64,000 nt of DNA from Plenodomus lindquistii (lineage: Eukaryota > Ascomycota > Dothideomycetes > Pleosporales > Leptosphaeriaceae), in contig JANUWI010000017.1 in assembly GCA_025504975.1 (NCBI GenBank), positions 186,001 through 250,000 on the forward strand. Reading direction: 5' to 3'. Below, piece after piece: positions 11,881-21,671 of this stretch. Within the stretch, counting starts at the first letter, position 1; each line of letters opens with the position of its first letter. The position numbers and the translations under genes were made by a program. Under the pieces are notes generated by a model. The model saw only the letters and a program-made list of their open reading frames with translations, was not told the DNA's origin and searched no databases.

Positions 11881-13150
11881 ATGAAGTTCTTCACCCGCCT
11901 CCTGGCTGCAACGGCGGCAGTCCCATTCCTGGCTCAGGCTGCTCCAGTCGTCGCTCCACGTGCAGCTGACGAGTTGATTCCCGGAAAGTACATTGTCCAG
12001 TTGAAGCCGGAGACCGATATTGCCGCAATCGCTGCGCATCATAACACCGTCCGCGCCATTCACGCACGGAACCTCGCTCGTCGTGCCGATGGAGAAGAAA
12101 GCGCTGGTATTGAGCGCGAGTACGAGTTCGGCGACTTCAAAGGTTACGCTGGAGCCTTTGACGACAAGACTGTGGAGGAGCTGAAGGCTCTTCCTGAGGT
12201 TTTGCTTGTGGAGCAAGATTTCAAGATGTATACCACTGCATTGGTCACACGTAAGCACAGTACATGACACCTACAGAAAAATAGCTGAGACATTAGCAGA
12301 GGCGAGCGCTCCTTGGGGACTCGGAAGCATCTCGTCCCGTACCCGTGGGGCAACCAGCTACATCTACGACAGCACTGCCGGTGCAGGCACTTACTCCTAC
12401 GTAGTCGACACTGGGATCCGGACCACCCACTCCGAGTTCGAAGGCCGAGCAACGTTTGGGTACAACGCAGTCGCCAACACCAATAACGCCGACAACCAAG
12501 GTCACGGCACCCACGTCGCTGGGACAGTCGGAGGTCGTACCTACGGCGTGGCTAAGAAGACTAACCTCATCGCTGTCAAAGTCTTTGAGGGCAGAGAGGG
12601 AACTGCTTCGACTGTCATCGCTGGATTCCAGTGGGCAGTTAAAGATATTGTGGACAAGGGTCGCACGAATTCTGCTGTCATCAACATGTCTCTTGGTGGA
12701 CCTGGATCCGCGGCCTGGGACGCTGCCATCACCGCTGCATACAACCAGGGCGTTCTCTCCGTTGTGGCTGCCGGCAACGAAAACACACTTGCTTCTCTCC
12801 GTTCGCCAGCTCGTTCACCCGAGGCGCTCACCGTGGGGAATCTGCAATCCAACGATGCTCGTTACCCTGGTACATATGGTTCAAATTACGGCCCCGCAGT
12901 TGACATCTGGGCGGCTGGTACTGGTGTCGTTTCCGCTTACTACACCAGCGATTCTGTCACTGCTACTTTGACTGGAAGCTCAATGGCCAGCCCTCATGTT
13001 GCGGGTTTGGTGTCGTATATTCGTGGATTGGAGGGATTGTCGAGCGCCGCGAGCATCAGGGCGAGGGTAATAGCGCTGGCTACACCTGGTCGTGTGCAAG
13101 ATGGTCAGGGTGCTGCAAACCTTGTCGCTTATAATGGCAATGGGAGGTAG
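11881..13150 (+). CDS. Secreted subtilisin-like serine protease (S8A, proteinase K/oryzin type)
   Basis: Two exons (11881-12250, 12297-13150) with a 46-nt GTAAGC...TAG intron give 407 residues. Residues 1-21 are a signal peptide (MKFFTRLLAATAAVPFLAQA). An I9-type inhibitor propeptide follows, from about IPGKYIVQLKPETD to VLLVEQDFKMYTT. The mature enzyme begins near ASAPWGLGSIS. The catalytic triad is complete: Asp161 in YVVDTG, His193 in GHGTHVAG and Ser352 in GSSMASPHVAG. The oxyanion asparagine is in AAGNE. The usual GTSMA is GSSMA here, and the mature part seems to contain no cysteine, unlike proteinase K. A tandem AG at the acceptor (TAGCAG) permits one fewer residue. The enzyme should degrade extracellular protein, which fits the OPT peptide transporter 3 kb downstream. 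Confidence 0.93.
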
Positions 13151-13575
13151 ATGGCTTCTCTATGAGGCCTGGGCTAGGAGCTAGAGGAATCCAGAAGCAA
13201 TGGATATAGATGAATAGGACTTGACCAGAGTATCATGATAAGAGGAGACGGTAGATGAGGTGAATTGCGCAGACATGAGGAATGCCGAGTGGCTGTAACG
13301 TTACGAAGGAGCTCAAAGCAGGCAGAACTTACAGGATAATTTTCTGACCACCTGTAGAGAACACACGTAGTGGTCAAGACCTTTGAATCATCTTCTTGGC
13401 GTGTCATGTTGATGGCGGTGGTGAACAGCGCTTGTGACTGTGCGAGTGAATGGGTGCGAGCGAGCTCCTTCGTTGTTAGGGCCGACGCGCCGGCGGAACC
13501 CTGGTCGCGCCTGCCTGATCGCGTTCCGAACAGCTGTGGTCTCCATCATCCTCACTGCACCACTTCCATCGCGCC
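13151..13575. other. Intergenic, terminator/promoter of flanking genes
   Basis: This 425-bp gap separates two genes on the same strand. I see no gene, RNA or repeat in it. Confidence 0.5.
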
Positions 13576-14523
13576 ATGAACAGCCAACCGTCGCCGCAAG
13601 AGCACATGGACGTGGAGAGGGGCTCTTCTTCTCCCAAGCGTAAGAAGATACGACAGAAATACGCCCCCAAAGCCTGTACGTCGCGATCCCTTCATGTTTG
13701 GTTGTTTCTTGGCGTGGCCAGACCTTCTCGCAGCATTCCGACCGTTCCGCAGCGGCGTTGGGATCTTGGTGATGTGCAGGACAGCACGCTGACGGTGCCA
13801 TTTAGGTGTGTCTTGTCGACGATCGAAGCTCAAGGTACGTGATCGGTCATGTGCCTCTGATGGCCGCCATGTAGCCACTGTTCTTTACAACCAAGACATG
13901 TCTCCTTCAACAGGTATCCAGCTGCAGCTGACCTGGCCGTGTATGACCAGTGCTCTGGCGAGAACCCATGCCAACGATGTGTCGACAGCGGAAAGCGATG
14001 CTTCTTCTCCGAAGATCAGACCGCAGCTGAGGCATTGCAAAACCTCTCCCGACTTACGCCGACCCACGCGTCATCGTCTACCCTCGTCGACAGCAGTGGC
14101 ATCCCCACGAGGAACCCACTACCACGCAACGAAGCACTGGAGCGGCGTGAAAGCGACATCAGCATGGCTGATGTAACTTTGGAGGCTCGTTTGGCCCGTC
14201 TGGAATCGACAATGGACGCACGCATGACACATATCGAGACGTCAATGGACGCCCGCGTGTCGCGCTTGGAGACGACCATGGATGCTCGCATGGCTCGCAT
14301 CGAAATGATGATGGAAGCCATCATGCACGATCGCGGCCTGGTCGTGCCACCTCTGGGAGCTATCGAGCGCAGCGATAGCAATGGCGATGGTTTTCGCTAC
14401 GGAAGCTCGTTTGATTCGGTCGATCCCATCAACCCGGCCCTCGCTCACATTGGACAGCAGTCAACGTACTATCTTCCCATGCCAGCTGGTGCTCCTCCAC
14501 CATCAGATCCTTCGACCTCATGA
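13576..14523 (+). CDS. Zn2Cys6 zinc-cluster transcription factor with coiled-coil repeats
   Basis: Three exons (13576-13675, 13806-13834, 13951-14523) join to 702 nt, 233 residues. The introns are 130 and 116 nt and the middle exon is only 29 nt. Splicing creates a canonical binuclear zinc cluster: C-x2-C-x6-C-x5-C-x2-C-x6-C, beginning ACVSCRRSKLKC, with three cysteines on each side of the second intron. A basic stretch (PKRKKIRQKY) precedes it. Residues about 110-155 form three or four 11-residue repeats of the form MDARxxxIETS that should make a coiled coil, probably for dimerisation. The C-terminus is polar and proline-rich. There is no middle homology (Fungal_trans) region, so the protein is short for the family. 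Target genes are unknown; the adjacent protease and OPT genes are candidates by position only. Confidence 0.85.
14198..14318 (+). repeat. Tandem 33-bp coding repeat
   Basis: Imperfect 33-bp units encode the 11-residue MDAR...IET/RLET repeats of the zinc-cluster protein. The units differ mostly at third positions, so they are an old in-frame expansion under protein-level constraint. Confidence 0.6.
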
Positions 14524-16395
14524 TGCATAATATCTCTTATTCGTAGCGAACTCCTGTCCCGCCGCCACCAACATCTGCAACCCCATATGGATTTTGAAAA
14601 GATGTATACACTTCACCCAACAAGAACGAATCGGTCGCCTGGTATGCGGATAGGATCATTACAAAGCAAGTTCTGGCAGAAATTGCAGCATCGGCTTGGG
14701 TCCTTGATGGTAAATCTATTTTGCCACAGCTCTATGGAAGGCAATCTGAGTCAACCACTGTCTCATCTACCTACGCCTATCAACCAGCCCTGTGGATGAA
14801 TTCAACCATGGCCATCTGGTTGGCCCACGTCGGATTCATGACGTTGCATTCGAATTGATTATAGAGCACGTGGTGTCTGGGGTTGAATTGCCGATTCTCG
14901 ATGATGCGCCAGTGCGCTCATTTTTAAATCAGGTGAAGGATTCAGGGATTTTCGTATTGCGTCTATCGAGTCTACATGGTCTCTACTCTTATCGCATCCC
15001 CGATATCTCTTCTTTGTTCTAGCATAGCAACGGCGTAAATGTACACGAGGCCACTCTGCGTATGCCCCAGCTCTTAGCCGACATTGGAAATGTTCCCGCG
15101 CTGTATGCAGTCTTCTCCAACTATCGCTTGCTATAGATACCACAATCGCATTGCACAGAACTTCTGCAGCACCATCCTCAAATTCATGGCATAGCTCACA
15201 ATTCTTGTCTTTGCTGCAAGGTGGAACATTTGGTTCTGGCGACCGTGCACTTGCAATCCCAAACAGAGTTGTGCACTTCGGTCCGCATTGAGATGGGTTT
15301 GCCAGGGGATGTACTGGATAACAAATTCTAGGTATATTGTACGGCAGATAATAGTCCACCCAAGTGCCTCGGCTGAAGTGTTTAGTGGGTTTCGCTGTGT
15401 ATTTCCATGCAGGTGGCCTAACGCCACACGATAGCTGCTCGAGTAGCAGAACTTCTGAATTCAAGCATCGACAAGACAAGCACTATATCATCACTAGCGG
15501 ACAAGGCCCCAGCCTAAGCACCAAAGTGGCGCAGCTTAACGCCGATAAGCAGCACCCTCGCGCCACACGTCATGCCGTAACAGGCAGGAGTGAGGCCTCC
15601 CACATTTTCTCTCTCCGAAACCACCAAGATAGAGCTGCGCTAGAAGTCATGCGCATGTTACAATTGGGCGATGTTAAAGTGGGGGGAATCTCAGGGTCTC
15701 GACGACCGCGGAGCTTCGTGACCAAATTGATACTGTGCTCCGCATTCACTTGGGCTACCCTCGCTTCGCGCTAGATAGTGTCGAAGGAAAAACCTTCAAG
15801 ATTTTCGGTTGGTGTAACGATCGATGACCTGCGAGACACTGGAACCCTTAGATACGCTTGGGTACAGCATGTGGATGACCACAAATTACGGCTGGACAGA
15901 TTCTCCTGGGGTATGAGGACAAAAGAGCCCCCAAATATCGAGTCCCTATCACACCCAAGGAGCATGAATCTTCAGTTTCTGAACCAGCAAGGCGGATACA
16001 CGAAACTCAAGACTACTGCAGTAGTTTGTTTGTTAGTTGAACAGTCTACAAGTATGATTTCGTGACTGTCTGTCAAGCCTTTGCCGTATTCATTACAGTA
16101 CTCTATCACATCCATGTCGTAAACAGAGGGCTAACGATAATGCAGGCGTTATAGCAAACGCGCGGAACATTGCCGTCTAGCGCCCACCACTATCGTACGC
16201 TGTCGCACTGCCGAATGTGGCGAGATTTCACGAAAAGGGCAGCTGCTATGTTGATAACCTATCCTAGCTGCTTCCACGTGGCGATCCAAGTTGCGATACA
16301 ATCATTGATATGGCATAAACTGTGCTTCATCCCCGCTCTCATCGAGTCGCCCCAACCCAGTTACTCCCTTTGGTGTGCATGTTTGGCCTTACAAC
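14524..16395. other. Intergenic, 1.9 kb, with a possible gene fragment on minus strand
   Basis: No intact gene is supported. The plus-strand frames are short and have no recognisable motif. The minus strand carries one protein-like open frame at 14859-15479, listed separately. The last few hundred bases should hold the promoter of the OPT gene. Confidence 0.5.
14859..15479 (-). pseudogene. Possible fragment of a gene with a cysteine-rich extracellular domain
   Basis: This 206-codon open frame reads protein-like in its first 115 codons. It contains WVDYYLP, PRICYPVHPL, CGPKCTTLFG, a run of spaced cysteines and CHEFEDGAAEVLCNAIVVSIAS. From there on it becomes arginine-rich and unconvincing. 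Another frame over about 14,960-15,090 looks more natural (SGLVYIYAVAMLEQRRDIGDA) but is closed by a TAA. An intron plus a CAA-to-TAA change could link them. I cannot name the family. The alternatives are a real small gene with introns I did not resolve, or a decayed copy. Confidence 0.3.
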
Positions 16396-19012
16396 ATGTC
16401 GTCCAAAGGCTTCGGTAAGCGGTTGGGCTTCAAGAGAACAAACACCAACCAAGAGCCTGTCATTGTGACTGAGTTATCTCCAACCGACAGCAATGGGGCC
16501 AGCAGCAGCGATGTAGTCACAGATGGAAACCCCATCATCAATGATGTCGTTCAGAACATCAGTGAGACGGAGGCAAATCGACGCCTTGCGGCCTTTCGTC
16601 TTGATCACCAATGGGATCCTAACATGCCAGACGATGCCATTGAGATGGTCGACGCGTACACGAGCGTTCATGACCACAAAGGCGAGGCGAAGCTCGTCGG
16701 TGAGGTTATCGAGAACTCGCCATATCCTGAAGTGGGCGACCTATCCTCACCTACTTTCCAGCGCTAATTCCTGCATAGGTTCGAGCTGTCGTTCGCAACT
16801 ACGATGAAGAGGTTCCCGTCAGCACCATTCGAACCTGGGTTATCGGTCTGCTGTTGACGACCATTTGCTCTTCAGTCAACGCGCTATTCCTACTGCGCTA
16901 TCCCATCATCTCCATCGGGCCTTACGTGGTGCTTCTGATTGCCTACCCGATCGGCCTGGCGTTCGCAAAGGTTTTACCCAACAAGGAATTTAAGATCTTT
17001 GGAATGAAAGCCAACCTCAACCCGGGCCCCTTCAATGTGAAGGAACACGTCATTATTGTCGCCATGGCGAACGCCGCCTTTGGCGGTGGTGCCGGATACT
17101 TTATTGACACGATAGTTTCCCTCAAGAAGTTCTACCACTTCGACACCAGCCAATTTGGTTGGGGCTTCAACGTCCTGTTCGCGTTGTCCACGCAGTGTCT
17201 AGGCTTTGGCCTGGCAGGATCCGTCCGAAAATTCCTCGTCGAACCTGCAGCCATGATCTGGCCTGGTGCTCTGGTCAATGTTGCCTTCATGTATGCCTTG
17301 CACGACCACAGCCCCAGCGACCCGTCCAAGACCAACGGTTGGTCTGCCTCCCGGTACAAGTGGTTTATGATGGTCATGATTGGCATGTTCATCTGGAGCT
17401 GGTTCCCAGATTTCATCATCCCGGCATTCAGCTACTTCGCCTGGGTAACCTGGTGCGCACCCAACAACGTCATCGTCAACCAGCTCTTTGGACAGACCAC
17501 TGGAATCTCATTAGGATTTCCCTTTACTGGATTCACCCTCGACTGGGCTCAGATTAACAGTTTTTACAACAGTCCTCTGATCAGCCCCTGGCATGCGCAT
17601 GCCAACACTGGTATCGGCATCGTCTTATTTGTCTGGATCGTGATCCCCGCCCTGAACTACTCTGGAGTATGGTACGGAGACTACGTCCCCATATCGCAAA
17701 ATGGCATTCTGGATAACACTGGGGCCGTCTACAACATTTCCAGAATCTTGACGCCCGAGCATGTTGTCGACCCTATCGCGTATGAGTCGTACTCACCTCT
17801 CTTCCTTTCTACGGCTTTTGCATTGACCTATGGCATGAGCTTCGCTTCCATTGCTGCTCTCATCAGCAACACCTACCTATTTCATGGTGGTGAGATCTGG
17901 CGCCGATGGAAATCGTCAAACGGCGAGCTTGATGATATTCATATGAAGATCATGCGTAAGTATAGGCTGGTGCCCACGTGGTGGTACCTCGCACTGTTAG
18001 CCGTCATGGTCGCGTTCTCCTTTGTAACCGCTCTGGCGTATCCCACCGGCATGGCATGGTACTCGGTCATCTTGTCTCTTGTCATCGCAGCCGTGTGGAC
18101 CATTCCCATCGGTATTGTTCAAGCCTTCACCAACATCCAACTTGGTCTCAACGTCTTCACCGAGTTCATTATTGGTTACGTCCAGCCCGGCCACCCTATC
18201 GCCATGATGCTGTTCAAGACCTTTGGATACATTGTCATGATGCAGGCGCTGTACTTTTGTCAAGATCTGAAACTCGGTCACTATATGCACGTCCCTCAGC
18301 GTTCGCTCTTCACCGCGCAATTGGTCGCAACGGTGTGGTCGTGTCTGTGCCAGCTCGCCACTGTCGAGTGGGCCATGGGAGCCATCAAGAATGTGTGCAC
18401 CTCGGAGGCTTCAGGGTACTTTACCTGTGCTTACATCAAGACCTTCTACAACGCCAGTGTCATTTGGGGTGCTATTGGCCCGAAACATTTGTTCTCTAGC
18501 GATGCTGTCTACAAGAACCTGCAATACTTCTGGCTTGCAGGTTTTGTCGGTCCGTTCATCGTCTACGCTCTTGCTCGTATGTTCCCCAAGATCAGCTTGA
18601 TCAGGAAGATTAGCATGCCTGTCATCTTCGCATGCATGGCTTACGTCCCTCCTTACTCTCCCATGAACATTGTAAGTTCCATCCCCCACTTTCACGTTGC
18701 TTCGCGAGACCAGATGACCAAGTCTTAGTGCAGCTTTCCTGGGTCATGTTCGGCTTTATCTTCAACAAGATCCTTCGTAATAGGTATCGCGGTTGGTGGA
18801 TGCAGTACAACTACATTACCTCTGCTGCCCTCGATGTTGGTCTTGCTCTGTGCGCCATCATCCTCTTCTTTTGCGTTCAGCTCCCCGGTGGCGCGATGCC
18901 TGACTACTGGGGAACGACCATTGTGGGCAAGACTCTTGATGGTGCTGGAGCGGCGGTTAGGAAGACTGTTGCGGAGGGTGAGATTTTTGGGCCCAAGTCT
19001 TGGAAGTGGTAG
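16396..19012 (+). CDS. OPT-family oligopeptide transporter
   Basis: Three exons (16396-16731, 16779-18671, 18734-19012) total 2,508 nt, 835 residues. The introns are 47 nt (GTGGGC...TAG) and 62 nt (GTAAGT...CAG). The nearer TAG at the second acceptor would break the frame; the CAG six bases on restores it. The N-terminal 110 residues are soluble and acidic, ending in SPYPEVRAVVRNYDEE, the usual lead into the first helix. The family signature NPGPFNVKEH is present, followed by the AAFGGGAGYF helix. A C-terminal MHVPQRSLF stands where the family has the KIPPR-like motif. About 14-16 membrane helices are expected. The protein should import tri- to penta-peptides with protons at the plasma membrane. 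An ATG seven codons upstream (16375) is possible; 16396 is preferred for its context (ACAACATGTC). It lies 3 kb from a secreted protease, a plausible nutritional pair. Confidence 0.93.
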
Positions 19013-19587
19013 TGTATGGTACAAGGAGGTCGTTCTTTTTGACGCACCCAGTGCGGGAGCCTCAATTGTTGGTAGGATTATACTATGCTATATTAAGGGC
19101 TTGACAGCTCTTGGGAAGACTTCACTACGACTATCTTAGCGCGCTTTATAGAATATGCTGGCGCGTCTTAGTGCTTTATTGAACGCCACCAGAACGTTAA
19201 GCGCGTCCTTATTCGGATGTGTGGTCATTAAGGCGCAATCCTAGAATCTGGTGTTTGAGTGTCTGTCCACACGGTGTCGAGCATTCATTACAGGTCCGGT
19301 GCTTCGGACGCATAGCTGTGGATTTTCCGATTTTATACTGGGATGGGGCTTCCAGACTGCGCGCCACGGCCAAGAAGGGCAAGCGGCACCACCTTGAATC
19401 AAGCATGCGACGCGCATTCCTCGCGTTGAGACGGCACTCGACACTGACGACATGATGGAGACGAATGTGGCCCCGAATTCGACTTCAACATAAAACAATC
19501 ACCGACAACTCCCCCAAACCAAAGGCGTTGCGCAAGCCGTCGAGTCGGGCGACACCTCGCTGCCGATACCCCTGCGCACCCGCCACG
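19013..19587. other. Intergenic between OPT and GT31-like genes
   Basis: This contains the OPT 3' end and the promoter and leader of the next gene. The frame of the next gene is open back to 19465, but that segment is arginine-rich and lies before the better start. Nothing else is seen. Confidence 0.5.
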
Positions 19588-21393
19588 ATGCCACTCTTCA
19601 CCCCGTCCCGTCTCGCCGTTATCGTCGTTTCTTTTTCGCTCATCACTTTCTTCTGGACATTTGGGCTGCCACGGCCACTGGCGGCGCCTGCGCTGCCCAT
19701 CATCAACCACTACAATCACAAGAATGGGCATACAGCGGCCACGACGCCGACTCCGGGCGCCCACGCGACAGGGCAAGAGAATGCTGCACCGGCGGCGACG
19801 AGTGTGCCAGACTTTGGGGAGGATGGCGGGAGGTGGGGGGACAGCGTGAACGGAACCGAGCCCACGGATGAAGCGGACACGATGCCAGCAAAGGAGACGA
19901 CACAACCATACAAGGAGGATGCACAACCACCGACACACGCCGTCGCCGACTACTGCAAGGACGTAAAGGGCGCACAGCACGTCATGGTCGTCATCAGGAC
20001 GTCCAAATCCGAAATGGAGGCCAGGCTGCCCACCCACCTCAAGAACCTGCTGGAATGCGTGCCCAATTTTGCCATTTTCAGCGACCACTCGACCCAATTC
20101 CAAGGCTACAAGGTGCACAATGCGCTCGAGTCCATCAGCGGCGATACAAAGCGAAACCATGACGAATTCCACGAATACCAGCTGATGCACGCAGATGCCC
20201 AACACAAGCCAGATTCGAGCAAGACCAAAGACTTGGACAAGTGGAAGTTTCTGCCCATGGTGTACCAGGCATACCATCAGCGCCCCAGCGCACGCTTCAT
20301 CCTCTTCATCGAGGCAGACACGAGTCTGAGCTGGACCAACTTCCTGCAATGGGTGGGCAGACTCGACTACCGCATACCATACCACAGTGGTGCCCCTACA
20401 TTCATGGGCGGCGTCCAAATCTCACAGCGAGGCCCAGGCATTCTGTTATCACAAGCAGCCCTCCGACAGTACGTCCACTCATACGACCAACATTACCAGA
20501 TGAAATGGGAGCCACGAATCCCCAAGGAATGCTGCGGCGATCTCCTCCTGTCCATGGCCCTCAATGACGCACACGTCGAACTCTACCCGTCGTGGCCGAT
20601 GCTTCAGGGCGAAAAACCAAGCACACTCGACTTTACACACAAGATCTGGTGTTCACCCGCTGTATCATGGCACCGCTTGGTTGGCGACGAACTTGGCGGT
20701 ATGTGGGAGAACGAGAAGAGGTGGGTTGAAGCACGGGGCTGGGAAGAACCGTATCTCTACCGCGACGCGTTCCACGACCACGTAGAGTCACACATGCAGG
20801 CTCATAAAGACGACTGGGATAATCTCAGTCAAGACACAAAGATTGTAGCGCCACAGGGTCGTCAGCAGGAAAAGAAGGAGGAAGAGGAGCGCAAGAAGAA
20901 ACACGAGGAGGGGAAGAAGGCACAAGCAGAGAAAGACGAGAAGACGGCTAAAGACTCGAGCAAGAGTGAAGAAATGGGCACGGCGACATCCACTCCAACA
21001 TCAGAATCAAAAGCGAGTACAGGAACAGATACTACGCACACCCAATCCAAACCCACACTCAAACCCAAATCAACTACACCAGACCCCAAAACCAAACGCA
21101 ACGACGAACCTCCCACCGCAAAACCCAACTGGGACAAGCTATCCGAAACCTTTGCAGACGCCGCAGACTCGGCCGACCGCTGCCAAAAAGCCTGCATCGA
21201 AGTGCCAGACTGTTTGCAATGGCGATACACCACCCTTGGCGATGGTGAGTGTCATCTTGGAAAAGTGTTGCGATTGGGCAAGAAGACGGATGGTGGCGAT
21301 GCAAAGTGGACGAGTGGGTGGTTGGCAGATCGAGTGGGGAAGGTGACAAAGGAATGGGGGTGTAAGAAGGCGGAGTGGAAGTTTTATCAATGA
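19588..21393 (+). CDS. Type II membrane glycosyltransferase, GT31-like, with C-terminal PAN-like module
   Basis: This is a single exon of 601 residues. The start at 19588 is chosen because the next residues form a short tail and one membrane anchor (RLAVIVVSFSLITFFWTFGL), typical of Golgi type II enzymes. The frame extends 41 codons upstream but there reads as an unlikely basic leader. A low-complexity stem follows (about residues 30-120). The catalytic domain (about 125-430) starts with HVMVVIRTSKSEM and has the acidic motif FIEADTS at 240-246, which would bind the metal and nucleotide sugar. It also carries FMGGVQISQRGPG and ECCGDLLLS. Residues about 430-510 are a lysine/glutamate-rich linker. 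The last 85 residues carry a cysteine-containing segment (CQKACIEVPDCLQWRY...C) like PAN/apple modules, which bind protein or sugar. Substrate and linkage are unknown. Confidence 0.8.
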   Translation: MPLFTPSRLAVIVVSFSLITFFWTFGLPRPLAAPALPIINHYNHKNGHTAATTPTPGAHATGQENAAPAATSVPDFGEDGGRWGDSVNGTEPTDEADTMPAKETTQPYKEDAQPPTHAVADYCKDVKGAQHVMVVIRTSKSEMEARLPTHLKNLLECVPNFAIFSDHSTQFQGYKVHNALESISGDTKRNHDEFHEYQLMHADAQHKPDSSKTKDLDKWKFLPMVYQAYHQRPSARFILFIEADTSLSWTNFLQWVGRLDYRIPYHSGAPTFMGGVQISQRGPGILLSQAALRQYVHSYDQHYQMKWEPRIPKECCGDLLLSMALNDAHVELYPSWPMLQGEKPSTLDFTHKIWCSPAVSWHRLVGDELGGMWENEKRWVEARGWEEPYLYRDAFHDHVESHMQAHKDDWDNLSQDTKIVAPQGRQQEKKEEEERKKKHEEGKKAQAEKDEKTAKDSSKSEEMGTATSTPTSESKASTGTDTTHTQSKPTLKPKSTTPDPKTKRNDEPPTAKPNWDKLSETFADAADSADRCQKACIEVPDCLQWRYTTLGDGECHLGKVLRLGKKTDGGDAKWTSGWLADRVGKVTKEWGCKKAEWKFYQ

Positions 21394-21671
21394 GTGAGTG
21401 AAACTTGTTTTGTAAGGGGGGAGATGAAGGATATAAAAGGGGCAATTTTTTCCATGTGCAGTTTTGGATTTTTATACTTGAACTAGATAGATAGGTGGAT
21501 GGATGGATGCTGCGCACGAGGAAAAATATACCCAATAATTAGCATTTATTGACGAGTGCACAACCTTTCTTTCTCATTCGATTCATTTCCCTAGTCGAGC
21601 TTTTCATGTACGTATCTCTCTCTTCCAACGTTCATCCACACTAAGCTTTCCGATCACTCTTGCTCTTACTC
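21394..21671. other. Convergent 3' intergenic region
   Basis: This 278-bp gap lies between the 3' ends of the convergent glycosyltransferase and sulfite oxidase genes. It must hold both polyadenylation regions. It is AT- and GGA-rich with no other feature. Confidence 0.5.

Noticed and set aside
18672..18733. Stop codon at 18726-18728 as the end of the OPT protein
   Set aside because: It lies inside a GTAAGT...CAG intron; splicing to 18734 continues the last membrane region in frame.
19399..20418. 339-codon minus-strand frame opposite the glycosyltransferase
   Set aside because: It is the shadow of the GC-biased plus-strand coding region, whose domains are recognisable.
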